Source of the DNA: Papaver somniferum
Taxonomy: Eukaryota; Streptophyta; Magnoliopsida; Ranunculales; Papaveraceae
Assembly (NCBI RefSeq): GCF_003573695.1
Contig: NC_039362.1
Location: 180,367,690-180,431,689, forward strand
DNA: 64,000 nucleotides
Direction: 5' to 3'
Shown: one piece after another, positions 59,147 to 64,000 of the stretch
How positions within the stretch are numbered: the first letter of the stretch is position 1
Layout of the letters: every line of letters begins with the position of its first letter
Notes under the pieces: model-generated
The model's input: only the letters and a program-made list of their open reading frames with translations
What the model was told of the DNA's origin: nothing
Databases searched by the model: none
Made by a program: the position numbers and the translations under genes

Positions 59147-59781
59147 GTAGAGATCGCAGCGTTCTGTAGCTTCCGCGGCATAATTGTACTTTTTGTAACA
59201 ATGTAAAAGGAATGTTTTTTGATTGTGTATCCTTGGCTTTGGCCGTTCACTTCTTGTAATCACCCTTTATGAAATGAATCCTCTTCTTGATATACCTACA
59301 ATGTTTTTGTATTTTAAGTTTGTGAAAAATCAAAACAAAAGTTGTTAAGTGTTTTTGAGTGCGATACGAAAGGAAGGTACCTTCGTGATCGTCTTGAGAC
59401 CTGTCACCCCGCTGGCAAATCCTGGGCCAGAGGATTCCCATACGGTGGGGTCGGGGGCAACGTTCTAGGATATGGGGTGTAAAATATGTATGCACCCATT
59501 CCGTCGACCCGTTGCCTTAAGATTGGTTGGGTATCTCTTTCTGCTGGGTGCCTTCCCCCTGGTCCTACACTTATGGACACTGATGGGGGAGCCCTGAGAG
59601 ATTGTAGATTAACTACTTTCCCCAATATTGTAGGTAGATTCCACAGACTTGATAATTTGAAAGCTTGTTTGATTGATAAGTTGAGGTCTGCAATTCCTCT
59701 TCCAGAGATAGAAACATGTTGGGCGGTTAGGCTCCTTTCTTCTTCTGGTACACTCCCAGCAGATTCAAATCTGCGTTGCTT
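59147..59781. other. Spacer between integrase and the antisense gene
   Basis: 3' untranslated side for both convergent reading directions. No supported coding frame. Confidence 0.6.
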
Positions 59782-61221
59782 CTATGGGAAGTATGGTTTG
59801 AGCCATTTAGCATTCCAAGGATGCCGGAGGACCTCACCTTTTAGATTACGAAGGTAGTAGGAACCATTACCCGCAATGTCGTGGATCATAAACGGTCCTC
59901 CCCATGTAGGTGCTAACTTTCCCCATTTCTTTTCTTGCTGATATCGTGGGATTGTTCTCAACACATACTGTCCCTCTACAAAATTTCGTAGCTTTACCTT
60001 TTTGTTGTACTCCCTTGCTAGTCTTCGTTGATAATTTTCCATCTTTTGCAATGCTACTTCCCTTCTTCCCTCCAAGTCGTCCAACCTTTCTAACATCATA
60101 TCTGTTGTGAGGTTTTTCTCCCAGGCTTCGGTCTTCGTGGTTGGCATGAGGATTTCTGTAGGTATGACTGCTTCAGCTCCATAAGTAAGAAGAAACGGGG
60201 ATTCCCCGGTAGCGGACCTTCGTGTTGTCCTGTATGCCCATAAGACATTGTGCAGTTGTTCGCACCATCTTCCCTTATGCTCGTATAATTGTTTTTTGAG
60301 TATAAGGGCGAGGGTCTTGTTGGTAGCTTCCGCTTGTCCGTTGCTTTGAGGGTATAAGGGGGTGGACTTGTTCTTTCTTATTTTAAAGGTGTCGAAGAGC
60401 ATGTCTATATTTTTTCCCTGTAATTGCTTGCCGTTATCAGACACAATTTCAGCAGGTATACCAAATCTGCAAATGATGTTCTGGAATATGAAAGTGAACA
60501 CATCCGCGTCTCTGATCCTGGCCAAGGCCTTAGCCTCCACCCATTTATTGATGTAGTCCGTGGCTACTATCAAAAATCGTCTCTTCCTGGATCCTTCGAT
60601 GAAAGGCCCGACGATGTCTACTCCCCATTTTGCAAATGGCCACGGGCTATCGACAGAGTTTAACAATGTTGCCGGCGCGTGGATTTTTTTCGCGAAGCGC
60701 TGACATTCTTCGCATCGTCGGGACATCCTCGCAGCATCTTGTATCATGGTCGGCCAGTAATATCCTTGCGTTTTTGCCTTGTCAGCTAGTGATCTCATAC
60801 CGCTATGATTCCCTGCGTCACCATAATGGATATCATTTAGAATTCGATGCCCTTCTTTCCGGGACAAGCAGCGTAGTAATGGTCCGAGGAAGGATTTTCT
60901 ATACAGGACCCCGTCCCGAAGATCGTATCTTCCCACTTTGGAGAGCGTCTTTCTAGCTTGCTTCCGATCCGCAGGTAGGCTTCCTTTGTCGAGGAAGGCA
61001 TGTATTGTCACCCTCCAGTCATCTTCGTTGCTGAAATCTTCGTCTTGATTTGCTTTTGACAAGATTTCTTCATCAAAGTCGTTATGGATGTCTTCTCCTA
61101 CTTGGTCTTCGATATATTCTTCCATCGTATCTTGATTGGTAGCGAAGGAGAATTGAGATGCAATCGAAGGCTCGTATACCCTTGCTATTTTAATACCTTC
61201 GGCATTTTTATCCCTCAACAT
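59782..61221 (-). pseudogene. Tat element integrase (readable 479 aa)
   Basis: HHCC zinc finger with H132, H139, C170 and C173. Core acidic residues are D202 (WGVDIVGPF), D262 (VSDNGKQL) and E298 (NGQAEATNK). The C-terminal part ends WNAKWLKPYFP, typical of Gypsy integrases. This portion is intact, but it is cut off from the upstream polyprotein by a frameshift near 61391-61408 and an in-frame TGA at 61267-61269, so it could not be made as part of pol. Confidence 0.92.
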
Positions 61222-61235
61222 GGATGATATGTATG

Positions 61236-62114
61236 CTAGGGCATACGCGTGCCTGAGGTCCCTTCTTCATAAGTGCCGGAACTTAATGTTCGGGATTTGT
61301 GAAGCCAATGTTTGGACCAATGCCATGTAAGCTGAAAGGGTGTCATCGTACACATTATATTCGAGCCCGATTTGCCGTATGACCAGCTGCGAATCATTGT
61401 CAGCCTTACATCGGTTACCCCCATCTCTATTATTATACGTAGGGCATGTACGACAGCTTCGTATTCAACAATGTTATTGGTATGCTCTTTGAATTCCAAT
61501 CTAAGTGCCTGTATGATCCTTTCTCCAGTTGGGGTGATAATGACAATACCTATTCCTGCCCCTTCCTTATTTTTAGATCCGTCGACGAAGACTTCCCATT
61601 GTCTATGACTCGCAGGTTCGAGGATATCCATTGGATCCTTGATTGCTTCCTCGGCTTCCGGTATTCCCTTGATCTCTTCGTCGTTGTCTAGAGGGAGGTC
61701 TGCTAAGAAATCTGCCAGAACTTGGGACTTCTGAGAATGTTGAATTTCATGAATGATGTTGAATTGGTCCAGATGGGTGTTCCATTTGGCTATTCGGCCC
61801 ACTTTTCCCGTGCTTTTGAGGACTGCTTCCAATGGTGCTTTGCATGGTACCCTGACGAAGTGAGTTAGGAAGTAGGTTCTCAGTTTTTGGGTAGCCCATA
61901 CCAGTGCGAGGATGAGTTTTTCAATCTTAGTATAATTTCTTTCCGCGGGATTGAGTGTCTTGCTGACGTAATAGATAGGCCGTTCTATCTTTGTATTGGT
62001 TTTTACTAATACCGCGCTGACTGCGTCCTCCGTTGCTGCTATGTACAGTGCCAAAACTTCATCAGGGTCAGGCTTCTGCAGGATAGGGATCGAAGCTAGA
62101 TGTTCTTTGATCTT
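61236..62114 (-). pseudogene. Tat element RNase H and second RNase H
   Basis: The Gypsy RNase H (LYIAATEDAVSAVLV.., NYTKIEKLILALVWA) is followed by a linker and an archaeal-type RNase H (WEVFVDGSKNKEGAGIGIV, NNIVEYEAVVHAL). A frameshift follows the DVRL block. Upstream the frame joins the RT across one TAA at 62115-62117. Confidence 0.9.
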
Positions 62115-63164
62115 TTAGAATGCTTCCTCGCAATCGGCGCTCCATTCGAACCTGCTCCCTTTCTTAAGAATATTGAAGAAATGTTTGCACTTGTCCGAAG
62201 ACCGTGCAATAAATCTGCCCAACGCTGCTATGGACCCATTGAGCTTCTGCACTTCCTTTAGATTCTTTGGTGACGGCATCTCTACTATGGCTTGAATCTT
62301 AGCTGGGTCTACCTCGATGCCCCTTTTCGTCACCAGATAACCGAGGAACTTCCCTGAGGTGACACCGAAAGTACATTTCTCCGGATTTACTTTCATGTGA
62401 TGCTGTCTCATTGCATTGAAAATATTCCTCAGGTCCTGGTGGTGATTTTTACGCAGCTTGCTTTTGACGAGCATGTCGTCCACGTAGACTTCTAGGGTTC
62501 CTCCAATCCATGGTTTGAAGATAGCATCGACCATCCTTTGGTATGTTGCCCCTGCGTTTCGGAGCCCGAAAGGCATTCTGGTATAGCAATAAAGGCCATG
62601 TGGTGTATAGAATGCTGTGTGTTGCTGATCTTCTTCTGCCAGGGCTACTTGGTTGTAACCAGAGTATCCGTCCATAAACGACAGCTCCTCGTATCCTTCA
62701 ACTGCTTCAACCAGTTGATCTATGCTCGGCAGGGGATAGCTGTCCTTTGGACACGCCTTGTTGAGATTAGTAAAGTCGATGCATATTCTAACCCCTCCAT
62801 TTTTCTTAGGAACAATGACCATGTTGGATATCCAGGTAGGATACTTGACTTCCTTGATAAATCCTGCGTCTAGTAGCTTCCGAAGTTCTGTTTCTACCGC
62901 CTCATGATATTCTGGAGCCACTTTTCGTATTTTCTGCCTGAACGGGGGTGTGCCCTGTTTGATGCGTAGTTCATGTTGGATTACTTTTGGGTCGATCCCT
63001 GGCATATCTCCTAACTTCCAGGCGAACACATCCGCATATTCCTTAAGTAATTTGGTTAAGGAATGTTCTCTCCCTTCTCCCATGATGGTCCCGATTTTGA
63101 CCATCTTCGGGTCTTCTTCCGTTCCTATGTTGATTTCCTTAGTGGGTTCGACTGGTGTGAACAT
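62115..63164 (-). pseudogene. Tat element reverse transcriptase
   Basis: Contains IVPKKNGGVRICIDF, FMDGYSGYNQ (D165), MPFGLRNAGATYQ and YVDD at 227-230, then FLGYLVTKRGIEVDP. The catalytic residues are intact. The frame ends at a TAA where family members continue into RNase H, and begins after a TAG at 63204-63206. Confidence 0.93.
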
Positions 63165-63203
63165 AGGCTTTGGGTTTCCGAGGACTGGGGCGCTCTTTAA
63201 TTG

Positions 63204-64000
63204 CTATTTGGCGTGTTTCTGATCTTTGTTGATTGTTGAGGTACTTGTTTCCGAGCCTCGGACATTACCCTCTTTCGTCAAGCCTTTTCCTGTGGTTTCC
63301 TTAAGGAATAGTTCTACGGCTTTCTCTTTCGTGGTTTCTTGATTTCTTACTCTTCGCATTTTTCGCTGTTCTTCTTGCTCGTTGTTGATATGATCCTGAG
63401 TGGCCTGGAATTCTCGTGTAGCGATTCGATCTCCCTTGATCTCCATAATTCCCTCAGGTGTTGGAAATCTGAGGTACTGGTGGTATGTTGCCACAACTCC
63501 TTTGAGCTTGTGTACCCACTGTCGTCCGATAATGGCGTTGTAGGGGGAAGGGGTATCCACCACACTGAATCGGGTATCCAGTTTCATGGGCCCTGCGTTA
63601 ACCTGTAACACAATGTCTCCCAAGGGCTTCGTGGCCGCTCCATTGAATCCGTAGATGGTGTGATAAGAGGTCATCAACTGTTCATCATGGAGCTTCATCC
63701 GCTTGAATGCGTCATAGAATAGGACATTCACAGAGCTTCCCCCGTCTATGAGGATCTTTTTGAGGTTACATCCCGCTATTGGTAATGTCAGGACCAAGGG
63801 ATCGTTATGGTCTTCCATATCTTCTTCGATATCCTCGGCATCGAAGATGACAGGTAATTCCATCCATTTTTCATGTTCGTCCACTGTTATCCCATCGACC
63901 TTATATAACTCGCAGCGATCTTCAAATTGCTTCCGTAACCTTTTTCCAATCTGTGCTGTGAGCGAGGGTCCTGTGGCTTCGGAACACGAGATGGTGTTGA
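63204..64000 (-). pseudogene. Tat element late gag/protease, open to the window edge
   Basis: The aspartic protease reads ILIDGGSSVNVLFYDAF, with DGGSS as usual for Tat rather than DTGSS, and IIGRQWVHKLKGV as the second conserved block. The frame stays open upstream to the window edge (ISCSEATGPSLTAQIG..), so the readable start at 63884 is only an internal Met. It ends at TAG (63204-63206), after which the same frame leads into RT. Confidence 0.88.

Larger units (their letters stand above)
54615..64000 (-). mobile_element. Ty3/Gypsy Tat-lineage retrotransposon, runs off the right edge
   Basis: Protease, RT, RNase H, a second archaeal-type RNase H and integrase lie in this order on minus. Two RNases H are diagnostic of the Tat lineage (Ogre/Retand/Tat). 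The 3' LTR lies at the left end, beginning TGTGGACACACG at about 54615. It includes the motif ACGTGGTTCAGCACTAAGGCC..ATCCACGGGG (54870-54900) and a minus-strand TATAAATA near 55050. Its inner edge is uncertain (55130-55235). The 5' LTR is outside the window. A gene on the opposite strand lies between integrase and the 3' LTR. Confidence 0.88.

Overview
The window is nuclear DNA of a flowering plant, probably a eudicot; the species cannot be named from the sequence. It is AT-rich, has introns with GT..AG borders, and is dominated by plant LTR retrotransposons, LINEs, MULEs, PIF/Harbinger elements and MITEs. Only three host-type loci stand out: an ERD15-like gene (25392-25940, minus), a CASP-like 4D1-type gene (46585-47287, minus), and a broken receptor-kinase gene whose C-terminus is fused to a DUF4283/zinc-knuckle domain (20766-23342, minus).

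Layout. 1-10006: tandem Ty1/Copia array on the minus strand, with units sharing 231-bp LTRs (gag remnant - LTR A - copy 1 - LTR B - copy 2 - LTR C). 10007-12256: non-coding, with nested TIR elements. 12257-16858: decayed SIRE/Maximus-type Copia with a 2.36-kb LTR and in-frame stops. 16860-17930: fragment resembling the first exon of a PMD-type transposon gene, plus an array of short hairpins built on AATCGG/CCGATT. 17930-25050: the receptor-kinase locus and a second copy of its 5' region, the second copy split by a 2.06-kb MULE with an 11-bp target duplication. 25392-26090: ERD15. 26657-33381: PIF/Harbinger element whose transposase holds a solo LTR that itself holds another solo LTR. 34708-41931: 7.2-kb MULE (9-bp TSD) carrying a broken plant-mobile-domain gene and arrays of GTCGGCA/TGCCGAC hairpins. 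42255-45882: L1-type LINE with a 12-bp TSD. 46096-48887: CASPL gene, MITEs and a LINE fragment. 48888-52384: non-autonomous LTR element (TSD TTGGC) with three internal repeat arrays. 52501-53703: short deletion relative of the PMD MULE. 53881-54615: fold-back repeat and a CASPL fragment. 54615-64000: Ty3/Gypsy Tat-lineage element on the minus strand (protease, RT, two RNases H, integrase, running off the right edge), with a multi-exon gene on the opposite strand between integrase and the 3' LTR.

The genes do not form an operon or pathway; the interest lies in how mobile elements are nested, recombined and fused with host genes. The points most worth a second look are the phased hairpin arrays shared by PMD-type MULEs, the receptor-kinase/DUF4283 fusion, the antisense spliced gene inside the Tat element, and the LTR-sharing Copia array with a shared integrase zinc-finger defect. 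The first ~430 bases carry many small indels relative to the other copies and may be poorly polished; a 130-base N gap lies at 58455-58584.
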